NCBI GenBank assembly: GCA_028572035.1
Contig: JAPVWE010000006.1
Location: 1-15,192, forward strand
DNA length: 15,192 nt
Reading direction: 5' to 3'
Origin: Desulfobacteraceae bacterium
GTDB taxonomy: Bacteria > Desulfobacterota > DSM-4660 > Desulfatiglandales > B25-G16
Positions 5,667 through 12,625 of the stretch are shown here, one piece after another (position 1 is the stretch's first letter; each line of letters begins with the position of its first letter). The position numbers and the translations under genes are program-made. The notes below the pieces were generated by a model. That model saw only the letters and a program-made list of their open reading frames with translations. It did no database searches and was not told the origin of the DNA.

Positions 5667-7298
5667 TTATGCCTTCCTGACCCTCTCCTTTATCCTCTGG
5701 ATATGCCCCCTGCCTAACCCCTTGACCTCGCAGCCTAATTCAAAAAATCTTTCTATCTTTCTATCATCGAGAATACCAAAACAATCTACCACTGCCAAAG
5801 GTCCACCTGCCATCCTGACAATATCATCTGGCTTGAGTTCTAGATAGTCTTTGTGCCTGACAGCCAGAACCACTGCATCAGAGTCTTTAAGGGCCTCAGC
5901 CATCGTTGGGCACATCCTTAATTCCTTAAGATGGTCCTGATTTCTGAAGAATCGGGAGCGGCTCTCCCCTATCGCTGGATAGCTATCCTGGTTCTCAAAC
6001 TCCCACCAGTGACTGACATACGGATCATGTACCTTAATCTCTGCCCCCATCTCCGTTAGTTTCCTGACGATCAACTCCGAACCACTGTACCTGGTATCCC
6101 CTAGATCCTCCCTGTAGGATGCCCCAAGGATCGAAATCTGGGAGGCGGCCACAATTGCTCCCATGTTGCGTAAGGCATCCCTGACCAGCTGGGCAGCATG
6201 GAGGGCCCTGGTATCATTGATATTTATGGCCTCAGGGGTAATCTTGAATATATCGCTCTCGAAACCGAGCAGGTGCTTGTACGCCCACAGGCCTAAGCCA
6301 CCATCTTTTGGCAGACAGTAGCCGCCAATTCCCGGCCCGGGGAATATCATGTTGCTGTGAGTGGGTCTGATCTTGATGGCATCGATGACCTTGATGAGGT
6401 CAACCCCGTTGGTTTCGGCAAAAAGGCTCCACTCATCTAAAAAGGCAAGAATTGTGGCCCTGTAGCTATTTTCCACAATCTTGCATGTCTCACTCTCAAT
6501 AGGTCTTTCAAGAACGGTTAATGGATAATTCTCAACATCTATGATTTCGGTCAAAAACTTGATCACCCTTTTCTCACTCTCCTTATTTATGCCACTACAG
6601 ACCCGCCAGAAATGGCGAATGGATCTTACATAATCTCGCCCTGGCATTACCCTCTCAAAAGAGTGGGCTAAAAGAGGTTCAGTTTCAATTCCTCTTTTCT
6701 TAAAGGCCTTCTTGATGATGGGATAGGCAATATTCTCGGTTGTTCCTGGGGGCACCGTTGTTTCAATCAGCACAAGACAGTTGGGTTCAATGAGTCTACC
6801 GATTATCTTGAAGCTTTCCTCAATGGCGCCCATTTCAACATGGCCTGTTTGAAGATCTCTAAGATCCTGTTTTACAAAGTCGCACTGGACATCAAGGATA
6901 AGGACATCTGCAAGTTTTAAGGCATCATAGGTGTAGGTAGCTGTTAAGGTCTTCTTCTTTCTGACACCGCTATCAATCAATTGTTTAACAGCAGGGTCTT
7001 CTGCACTTACAGGTGAAATACCCTTATTAAACAAGGGGATCTTCCAGAAGCTCCGAATACTTGGCCTCTGCATGCCGATAACGAATTTATTGGGCTCTCC
7101 GGTCTCTTTATCCACACTATCTGCCGCAACCGCTGCCATAACCGCTCCAACAAAACCAAGACCCATAACAACGACTATCTCCCTTCCCTTTTCCCTCTCT
7201 CTTTTTGAAATGATAGATAGCCTCTCATATTCTCTCTTGTAGTCATCTTGTTGGGGGAGGGCAAATTGTTCTCCATCCGGACTGATTGAATACTCCAC
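5667..7298 (-). CDS. Nucleotide-sugar dehydrogenase (UDP-glucose/GDP-mannose dehydrogenase family)
   Basis: Enzymes of this family oxidise a UDP- or GDP-sugar C6 alcohol to the acid in two NAD-dependent steps, for polysaccharide precursors. At 543 residues it is about 100 longer than usual; roughly 40 residues precede the NAD-binding motif GLGFVG (46-51). Further motifs are FNKGISPVSAEDP (about 90-102), ETTVPPGTTE (179-188), FERVMPGR (214-221), CKIVENSYRA (272-281), PGPGIGGYCLPKDG (320-333, catalytic Cys328) and ISILGASYREDLGDTRYSG. FERVMPG and GYCLPKD suggest the UDP-ManNAc/GDP-mannose side, but substrate is unproven. GTG 7298 is chosen for its strong upstream Shine-Dalgarno site; a TTG 33 bases earlier would place that site inside the gene. 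It is last in the minus-strand cluster, 136 bases after adk. Confidence 0.85.
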   Translation of the reverse strand: MEYSISPDGEQFALPQQDDYKREYERLSIISKREREKGREIVVVMGLGFVGAVMAAVAADSVDKETGEPNKFVIGMQRPSIRSFWKIPLFNKGISPVSAEDPAVKQLIDSGVRKKKTLTATYTYDALKLADVLILDVQCDFVKQDLRDLQTGHVEMGAIEESFKIIGRLIEPNCLVLIETTVPPGTTENIAYPIIKKAFKKRGIETEPLLAHSFERVMPGRDYVRSIRHFWRVCSGINKESEKRVIKFLTEIIDVENYPLTVLERPIESETCKIVENSYRATILAFLDEWSLFAETNGVDLIKVIDAIKIRPTHSNMIFPGPGIGGYCLPKDGGLGLWAYKHLLGFESDIFKITPEAININDTRALHAAQLVRDALRNMGAIVAASQISILGASYREDLGDTRYSGSELIVRKLTEMGAEIKVHDPYVSHWWEFENQDSYPAIGESRSRFFRNQDHLKELRMCPTMAEALKDSDAVVLAVRHKDYLELKPDDIVRMAGGPLAVVDCFGILDDRKIERFFELGCEVKGLGRGHIQRIKERVRKA

Positions 7299-7301
7299 AA
7301 T

Positions 7302-7310
7302 ACCTCCTTT
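7302..7310 (-). promoter_or_regulatory. Strong ribosome-binding site that decides the GTG start
   Basis: On the minus strand AAAGGAGGT is followed by ATT and the GTG at 7298. GGAGG is 4 bases from the start, slightly tight, but the match is near perfect. It lies inside the longer reading frame that opens at TTG 7331, which argues against that longer start. Confidence 0.65.
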
Positions 7311-7416
7311 ATGTAAGTGCCTAAAGTTCAAATGCTGCCTGGCGGCAACGTACGGCTTCCTCAGTCATGACGTAAACGGCTCCATGGCCAACCCTTTACT
7401 GATACACAACTTTAGC

Positions 7417-7442
7417 TCACTTTAGTCACTTTAGTCACTTTA
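7417..7442. repeat. 9-bp tandem repeat TCACTTTAG covering the adk stop
   Basis: TCACTTTAG occurs at 7417-7425 and 7426-7434, and TCACTTTA at 7435-7442. On the minus strand this reads AAG TGA CTA AAG TGA CTA AAG TGA. Because the period is nine, the adk stop at 7437-7435 is followed by further in-frame TGA codons. Confidence 0.7.
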
Positions 7443-8127
7443 AACTTACATTGCCTAATTTCTCTATCAACTCTTTAGTTACCTCTTCGACGCTCCTTCC
7501 TCCATCCAGTTCCGCAATAGCTGGGATACCTCTCTTATCTGATAAGTCCTTGAAGTATTGTATTGCGGCACAGGTGCCATTCTTTGAATCGTAATAGATT
7601 CCATGTCTCTGATCAATGGCTGCCTCGTCCTGATCATCCTCCCTTTTCTTCAACACCCCACCGCATATCCTGCATCTATCGCGATCCGGTTTGATGGCCT
7701 CTATATTGATATTGTTCGGATGGTTGTTATCATTTAAACAGAGTCTGCGGCCCATTATCCTCTTTTTAGCTGTCTCACGCTCCAGGATTATTTCAATACA
7801 AACATCTACATCAATACCTTCCCGGGTCAGAACCTCATTCAACCTAACAGCCTGCCTTAAGTTTCGTGGAAAACCGTCCAAGAGCCAGCCATTTGTACAG
7901 TCTTCCCCTTTAAGCCTGTTAAGAACCATTGGGATGGTGATCTCATCAGAAACCAATTCTCCTCTATCTATATAGGCCTTGGCCTTTTCCCCTAATTCCG
8001 TCCCTTTTGATATATTATCCCTAAATATGACACCTGTTTCGATATGGGGTATCTTTAATCTTTCTTTTATGATTGCTCCCTGGGTCCCCTTGCCGCTTCC
8101 GTTGGGGCCAAAAAAGAGTATATTCAT
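7435..8127 (-). CDS. adk: Adenylate kinase, metal-binding Desulfovibrio type
   Basis: Adenylate kinase interconverts 2 ADP with ATP plus AMP; sulfate reducers need it to recycle AMP formed when APS is reduced. The 230-residue protein has the P-loop GPNGSGKGT (7-15, Lys13), the AMP-site residues Thr31 and Arg36, DGFPR (84-88, Arg88), GRR (126-128) and KREDDQDE in the LID. The usual TGD of the AMP site is TGV here. The LID holds Cys130, His136, Cys152 and Cys155, spaced C-x5-H-x15-C-x2-C. That is the spacing I recall for the zinc/cobalt/iron site of Desulfovibrio gigas adenylate kinase. ATG 8127 is preceded by GAAAGGAA and starts 3 bases after the thioesterase stop, so translation is probably coupled. 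The stop lies in a 9-bp tandem repeat. Confidence 0.93.
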   Translation of the reverse strand: MNILFFGPNGSGKGTQGAIIKERLKIPHIETGVIFRDNISKGTELGEKAKAYIDRGELVSDEITIPMVLNRLKGEDCTNGWLLDGFPRNLRQAVRLNEVLTREGIDVDVCIEIILERETAKKRIMGRRLCLNDNNHPNNINIEAIKPDRDRCRICGGVLKKREDDQDEAAIDQRHGIYYDSKNGTCAAIQYFKDLSDKRGIPAIAELDGGRSVEEVTKELIEKLGNVSLK

Positions 8128-8130
8128 GAT

Positions 8131-8532
8131 TCACGTTCCTTTCAAAAGGTTAAGCAGAGAATCAGGAAGCCGGACTATCCGGTTCTCCCTATCCAAACAG
8201 GCATGGATTGTATAGCCCTGTACAATTACATCCTCTCCTTTATATATAACATAATCAAATCTGCTACTTGCCCTTTTTGCAAAACCAATCATTGTTTCAA
8301 TTGTCAATAAATCGTCATACAGGGCAGGCTTAAGGTATTTCAGGTATGCCTCTGTTGTGGGCAAGAAAAACCCACTATCCTCAACTTCCCTGTATGTTAC
8401 GCCCAGCTCCCTTAAGAACTCCGTCCTGCCTATCTCAAAAAGTCTGAGATAGTTTGCATAATAGACTATAGCCATTGAGTCACAATCACCATAGATAACC
8501 CTGTAATGGGTGACATTTTTTCTCTTTTTCAT
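8131..8532 (-). CDS. YbgC/4-hydroxybenzoyl-CoA thioesterase family protein
   Basis: This 133-residue hotdog-fold protein belongs to the YbgC/FadM group of cytosolic acyl-CoA thioesterases. The signature YGDCDSMAIVYYANYLRLFE (14-33) contains the catalytic aspartate, Asp18, and the VYYANY segment. Many YbgC proteins have VYHAN at that place, while the hydroxybenzoyl-CoA enzymes have an aromatic residue, so the preferred thioester is open. Its ATG overlaps the TGA of the upstream mutase-like gene (ATGA), and its stop is 3 bases before adk, so it is firmly inside the operon. No tol-pal genes, the classic ybgC neighbours, are in the window. The fold and family are secure; the physiological substrate is not. 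Confidence 0.87.
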   Translation of the reverse strand: MKKRKNVTHYRVIYGDCDSMAIVYYANYLRLFEIGRTEFLRELGVTYREVEDSGFFLPTTEAYLKYLKPALYDDLLTIETMIGFAKRASSRFDYVIYKGEDVIVQGYTIHACLDRENRIVRLPDSLLNLLKGT

Positions 8533-9755
8533 AACTGCTCACTCAAGAACGCCTCTATCAACTCATGTCCCACACCAAACATTAGCCCACTCTCCCTTGC
8601 AGCAGCCTCTGAGAAATGAGACCTTTTGGGATTAGATTCAAGCTCCCTTTTGCTGGCCCAGGCAAAAGGGGTAGGCTCATCGGTGTGGGTTCTTTTCGCT
8701 ATGGGCGTGAGGTGGTCACTTACGACCATAATTCGATAGTCCTCGAAATCCTTTAACCTTTCAAGAATAATACCAACCACCTTCTCATCAAAATTCTCGA
8801 TAGCCTCTATCTTTTCCCTGTAGTTAGCGTTGTGCCCAGCCTCGTCCGGGGCCTCCACATGGAGAAAGATAAAATCAAGGCTCGCAAGTCCCTTCAATGC
8901 CGCTTCAGCCTTGCCCTGGTAGTTAGTATTCAAATAACCTGTTGCCCCTTGTACATGGATAGGAGTAAACCCGATACAGACCCCTATGCCCTTTACAAGA
9001 TCTACAGCCGAAATAACACCACCCTCCAGACCGTATTTATCGCTAAATAGCGGCAGTCTTGGTGTCTTTCCCTGCCCCCATAACCAGATGGAGTTGGCCT
9101 CATAAACACCTGTCCGCCTTCGCTCCACATTGATGGGGTGGTCCTTCAGTATCCCCCATGAACGCTGTATCAGTTCGGGTACAGGGTTACCTGAAGAGTG
9201 GTTTAGGTAAGAGGCCATGTTCTGATCAAGGACATCATGGGGTGGGATGGCGACCGCATCTTCAGGGCCATTTTCCCACAGGAGGAGGTGCCGGTAAGCC
9301 ACACCCGGGAAGGTCTCGATCCCGGGAAGGTCGATTTCCTCCTTCAAATCCTCGACAATCTGCACCGACTCTTCTGTGGAAATATCGCCAGCACTGTGGC
9401 TGATCATGATAATCTCCCTGTCTGATCTCACATCCAGGGTTACCAGATTCATTCTGAAGGCCACCTGTTTGGACCCAAGAGTGACACCCATGCTGGCTGC
9501 CTCCAGGGGAGCGCGACCGGTATAGTATTTCCGGGGATCATATCCCAAGACAGAGAGGTTTGCCACATCACTGCCGGGGTCCATCCCCTCAGGAATGGTT
9601 TTCACGAGCCCTACTCTACACGCGGCGATCCGGTCCATATGTGGGGTCTCGGCTTTCTCAAGTGGGGTTTTGCCCCCCAATTCCCTCAGGGGATAATCGG
9701 CCATCCCGTCTCCAACCAGAAGGACATATTTTATTTTTCTATGATCTCTCGCCAT
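8529..9755 (-). CDS. Cofactor-independent phosphoglycerate mutase-like protein, proposed homoserine kinase
   Basis: This 408-residue protein is of the alkaline-phosphatase superfamily, in the archaeal-type phosphoglycerate mutase (ApgM, COG3635) branch. Metal-site motifs seen are VLLVGDGMAD (11-20, Asp16), PGSDVANLSVLGYDP (60-74, Ser62 as the phosphorylated residue), HVEAPDEAGHN and VVSDHLTPI, with a further His in KRTHTDEPTPF. A subgroup of this family (TIGR02535, as I recall) is proposed to replace ThrB by phosphorylating homoserine. The homoserine dehydrogenase immediately upstream supports that role here; glycolytic mutase activity remains the alternative. ATG 9755 is chosen because AAGGGA lies 9 bases upstream. 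A longer in-frame ATG at 9809 would translate the heptamer repeat (TNDKWLMTNDKG). Four-base overlap with the thioesterase gene. Confidence 0.82.
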   Translation of the reverse strand: MARDHRKIKYVLLVGDGMADYPLRELGGKTPLEKAETPHMDRIAACRVGLVKTIPEGMDPGSDVANLSVLGYDPRKYYTGRAPLEAASMGVTLGSKQVAFRMNLVTLDVRSDREIIMISHSAGDISTEESVQIVEDLKEEIDLPGIETFPGVAYRHLLLWENGPEDAVAIPPHDVLDQNMASYLNHSSGNPVPELIQRSWGILKDHPINVERRRTGVYEANSIWLWGQGKTPRLPLFSDKYGLEGGVISAVDLVKGIGVCIGFTPIHVQGATGYLNTNYQGKAEAALKGLASLDFIFLHVEAPDEAGHNANYREKIEAIENFDEKVVGIILERLKDFEDYRIMVVSDHLTPIAKRTHTDEPTPFAWASKRELESNPKRSHFSEAAARESGLMFGVGHELIEAFLSEQL

Positions 9756-9770
9756 GGGGATATATCCCTT

Positions 9771-9861
9771 GTCATTTGTCATTAGCCATTTGTCATTTGT
9801 CGGTTGCAACTCGTAACCCGCAACTCGATTTCTTCAAACGCCAATCGGCAATCGAAATTCG
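9771..9861. repeat. Degenerate heptamer array between hom and the mutase-like gene
   Basis: Thirteen consecutive 7-bp units fill most of the 115-base gap. The plus strand reads GTCATTT, GTCATTA, GCCATTT, GTCATTT, GTCGGTT, GCAACTC, GTAACCC, GCAACTC, GATTTCT, TCAAACG, CCAATCG, GCAATCG and AAATTCG. Units drift in sequence but keep the period of seven. It ends just before the ribosome-binding site of the downstream gene. A 12-bp palindrome, GGGATATATCCC, lies beside it at 9757-9768. Confidence 0.6.
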
Positions 9862-9870
9862 AAAATTCCT

Positions 9871-11184
9871 TCATATACCTGTCTTTTTTTCCACCCTATA
9901 AAGAACTGTCTTTTCAGTTACCACATCCAACTTATCTAGGAGCTCCAGGGATTTCCTGACATCATTTTCCTTTGCTTCATGGGTCAGTATTACGACAGGG
10001 ACAGAGCCATGGCCCGCTCTGCCTTTCTGAATAACAGAGGCAATACTTATATTGTTAGCACCCAGAATCCCGGATATCTTAGAAAGCACCCCAGGCCTAT
10101 CCAATGCAGAAAATCTAAAATAATATTCAGTAATTAACTGATCCATGGGTTTAAGGGATAGTTCCTTGGCAGGGAGGCGCACAAAGGAGAGAGGTGAAAC
10201 CCTTCTTGTAATACCCTTGATTTGATTTCTGGCTATATCCATCAAATCAGAGACAACAGCACTCCCCGTAGGCCTCTTACCAGCACCAAGGCCATAAAAT
10301 AGGGTAGGCCCTACAAAGTCACCCTCAACATAAATAGCATTATATGCCTCATTGACATTTGCCAGGATATGATCCAGGGGAACAAAGGCAGGGTGCACCC
10401 TGGCCTCGATATGGCCATCCACCTCTCTTGCAATGGCCAACAATTTTATGCAATAGCCAAACTCACCGGCAAACCTGATATCCTCAGGACAAACCATATC
10501 AATCCCTTCCTTGAAAATATCCTCATATCTACAAGGGAGTCCAAAGGCCAGAGAGACAATAATGGTAAGTTTATGGGCAGCATCACTTCCATCAATATCC
10601 AGGGTAGGATCTACCTCTGCATAGCCGGATCTCTTTGCTATTGAGAGTGCCTCATCAAAGGAAAGTCCTTCGTCTGTCATCCTGGTGAGGATATAATTCG
10701 ATGTTCCATTCAAAATAGCCAAGATCCCCTTGATCTGGTTTGCGCTCAGGCCTTCTCTCAAGGCCCTAATAATAGGAATACCTCCAGCCACACTTGCCTC
10801 AAAGGCAATATCAACGTTGTGCTGTTCGGCTGTCTCAAACAGGTGTTTGCCATGTTTGGCAATCAGGGCCTTATTGGCCGTAACCACATGCTTTCCTCTT
10901 TCCATGGCCATTAGGACATATTCCATAGCCTGATCGCACCCACCTACCAGTTCAACAACGACATCTATATCCGGATCATTGACTATCTCCATCGCATCAG
11001 TGGTAAGAACTGTGGGGTCAATCTTCACTCCTCTATCTGAGCCAATATCCAAATCTGCAATCTTCTTTAGTACGATCTCTGCACCAAGGCGATCCTCTAT
11101 CAGTTGCCGGTTATTGATCAGGATCTCCACCATGCCTGTCCCCACTGTTCCGAACCCTATCAAGCCAATGTTTACCTGAGGCAT
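9871..11184 (-). CDS. hom: Homoserine dehydrogenase with C-terminal ACT domain
   Basis: Hom reduces aspartate-4-semialdehyde to homoserine with NAD(P)H, the branch to threonine and methionine. The 437-residue protein is the usual monofunctional length, with no aspartokinase fused. It has the dinucleotide motif GLIGFGTVGTG (7-17), TANKALIA with Lys105, NGTSNYILTRM (159-169), and GYAEVDPTLDIDGSDAAHKL (187-206) with the catalytic-region Asp201 and Lys205. The C-terminal ACT domain begins near FRFSALDRPGVLSKI (about 355-370), which implies allosteric control by an amino acid, classically threonine. ATG 11184 is preceded by AAGGAG that overlaps the stop of the aminotransferase gene 12 bases upstream. 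Cotranscription is therefore likely. Confidence 0.96.
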   Translation of the reverse strand: MPQVNIGLIGFGTVGTGMVEILINNRQLIEDRLGAEIVLKKIADLDIGSDRGVKIDPTVLTTDAMEIVNDPDIDVVVELVGGCDQAMEYVLMAMERGKHVVTANKALIAKHGKHLFETAEQHNVDIAFEASVAGGIPIIRALREGLSANQIKGILAILNGTSNYILTRMTDEGLSFDEALSIAKRSGYAEVDPTLDIDGSDAAHKLTIIVSLAFGLPCRYEDIFKEGIDMVCPEDIRFAGEFGYCIKLLAIAREVDGHIEARVHPAFVPLDHILANVNEAYNAIYVEGDFVGPTLFYGLGAGKRPTGSAVVSDLMDIARNQIKGITRRVSPLSFVRLPAKELSLKPMDQLITEYYFRFSALDRPGVLSKISGILGANNISIASVIQKGRAGHGSVPVVILTHEAKENDVRKSLELLDKLDVVTEKTVLYRVEKKTGI

Positions 11185-11196
11185 CTATTTACTCCT

Positions 11197-12363
11197 TTAT
11201 AGTACGTTTCTGATCCCTCTGATAGCCTGGTTAATCCTGTGCTTGTTCTCAACCAGGGCAAACCTGATATATCCCTCACCATATTGCCCGAAGCCTATGC
11301 CTGGAGAAACTGCCACTTTAGCCTCTTTTATGAGCAACTCTGAAAATTCGAGAGAATCCATCTTTACGTATCTGTCTGGTATTTTCGCCCATACAAACAT
11401 GGTACCTTTAGGTTTCTCTATCTTCCACCCAATCCTTTCCAGACCATTGATCAGGGTATCCCGCCTCTCCCTGTAGACCTCTACTATCTCCTTCACACAG
11501 TCATAGGGTCCTTGTAAAGCAATAATAGAGGCAATCTGTATTGGCTGGAAAACACCATAGTCGAGGTAGCTCTTTATTCGCCTCAAGGCTCCCACTATTT
11601 CCCTGTTGCCAACGCAAAAACCTACCCGCCAGCCAGCCATGGAATAGCTTTTGGAAAGAGAAAAAAACTCTACGCCTATCTCCTTGGCCCCTGGCACCTG
11701 AAGAAAACTGGGAGGCTTATAACCATCAAAAGTCAGATCCGCATAGGCGAAGTCGTGAATGACCATTATGTCGTGATCAGTGCAGAAATCTACTATCTTT
11801 TTGAAGAAGTCTATTTCCGCCACATTGGTAGTGGGGTTATGGGGATAGGAGATTATCAACGTCTTTGGTCTTGGCCATGTCTGTTTGGTCGCTGTTAAGA
11901 GATCCTCAAGAAAATCTCTATCAGGTCCAATAGGAATTCCTCTGAGGTCGCCTCCAGCAATAATTGCTGAATATGGATGAATGGGATACGTGGGGTTAGG
12001 GGCAAACACCACATCACCAGGGGATATGGTAGCTAAGACCAAATGGGATATCCCCTCCTTTACCCCGATGGTGACAATAGCCTCCTCTTCGGGATCTATT
12101 TCAACCCCAAAATGGAGCTTATACCAATCAGAGATGGCATACCGAAGCTTGGTAATCCCCCTTGAGGCAGAATATCTATGGTTTTTGCCTTTCTGGATTG
12201 CCTCCACCATCTTCTCTACAATATGCTTTGGTGTGGGCAGATCTGGATTACCCATCCCCAAATCAATGATATCTTCCCCCTTTCGTCTTGCATCCATCTT
12301 CAACTGGTCCACGGTGGCGAAGACATAAGGAGGTAAGCGATCAATTCTTGGAAATCTATGCAT
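11197..12363 (-). CDS. alaC: Class I/II pyridoxal-phosphate aminotransferase, AlaC type
   Basis: This 388-residue fold-type I aminotransferase begins FPRIDRLPPYVFATVDQLK, closely like E. coli AlaC (YfdZ), a glutamate-pyruvate aminotransferase. PLP-site features are NPTYP (123-127), YPHNPT (173-178, Asn176), HDFAYADL (203-210, Asp204 and Tyr207), SLSKSYSMAGWR (235-246) with the Schiff-base Lys238 and Arg246, and a C-terminal arginine in IRFALVE that would bind the substrate carboxylate. ATG 12363 has GAGGGAG about nine bases upstream and opens the minus-strand operon. The link with hom suggests amino-acid biosynthesis, either alanine formation or another transamination. LL-diaminopimelate aminotransferases are related, so specificity is inferred from the N-terminal resemblance. 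Confidence 0.85.
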   Translation of the reverse strand: MHRFPRIDRLPPYVFATVDQLKMDARRKGEDIIDLGMGNPDLPTPKHIVEKMVEAIQKGKNHRYSASRGITKLRYAISDWYKLHFGVEIDPEEEAIVTIGVKEGISHLVLATISPGDVVFAPNPTYPIHPYSAIIAGGDLRGIPIGPDRDFLEDLLTATKQTWPRPKTLIISYPHNPTTNVAEIDFFKKIVDFCTDHDIMVIHDFAYADLTFDGYKPPSFLQVPGAKEIGVEFFSLSKSYSMAGWRVGFCVGNREIVGALRRIKSYLDYGVFQPIQIASIIALQGPYDCVKEIVEVYRERRDTLINGLERIGWKIEKPKGTMFVWAKIPDRYVKMDSLEFSELLIKEAKVAVSPGIGFGQYGEGYIRFALVENKHRINQAIRGIRNVL

Positions 12364-12390
12364 ATCTTCTACTCCCTCTAAAATCTTTAT

Positions 12391-12420
12391 TTCATACTAC
12401 ACAAGACAAGAAATAGTCAA
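12391..12420 (-). promoter_or_regulatory. Putative promoter of the alaC-hom operon
   Basis: On the minus strand TTGACT (12420-12415) is followed after 18 bases by TATGAA (12396-12391), about 30 bases before the ATG at 12363. The match to sigma-70 consensus is fair. It lies in the 262-base gap shared with the divergent purM operon. Confidence 0.45.
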
Positions 12421-12559
12421 AATTTTCTTTTCTGTCCCCTCCTTTCCTCAGCCAGCACTTCGTCTCAAATGGTGAAGCTCAGATAATTTTGCCCAGATTT
12501 TATGAGGGAAAATGAAAGATAATAGTTGAATTTCATCAAGAGATAGGGTAGCAGGGAGG

Positions 12560-12587
12560 TAATCAAGTCTGAATGGAGACCTGATTA
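12560..12587 (+). promoter_or_regulatory. Hairpin in the purM leader
   Basis: TAATCAAGTCT (12560-12570) pairs with AGACCTGATTA (12577-12587) with one mismatch and a 6-base loop. Weaker complementarity extends to about 12551 and 12596. It ends roughly 25 bases before the purM ribosome-binding site. It could be an operator for a dimeric regulator or a leader RNA stem; it is not a recognised riboswitch. Confidence 0.35.
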
Positions 12588-12625
12588 ACTGCCTTTATGG
12601 AAAATTAACGGAGGGCTAAGAAACA

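Noticed and set aside
7299..7331. Longer TTG start for the nucleotide-sugar dehydrogenase
   Set aside because: It would put a near-perfect Shine-Dalgarno sequence inside the gene; GTG 7298 just after it is the better start.
9756..9809. Longer N-terminus for the phosphoglycerate-mutase-like protein
   Set aside because: The extra 18 residues are a translation of the heptamer repeat; ATG 9755 has its own ribosome-binding site and matches the family start.
9771..9861. CRISPR array
   Set aside because: Units are only 7 bases with no spacers of uniform length, and no cas genes are present.
12010..12328. Plus-strand open frames antisense to alaC, hom and other minus-strand genes
   Set aside because: They are shadows of well-supported genes with no start signals or family resemblance.
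11197..12363. LL-diaminopimelate aminotransferase
   Set aside because: The N-terminal block RIDRLPPYVF and linkage to hom fit AlaC better; kept as an alternative only.
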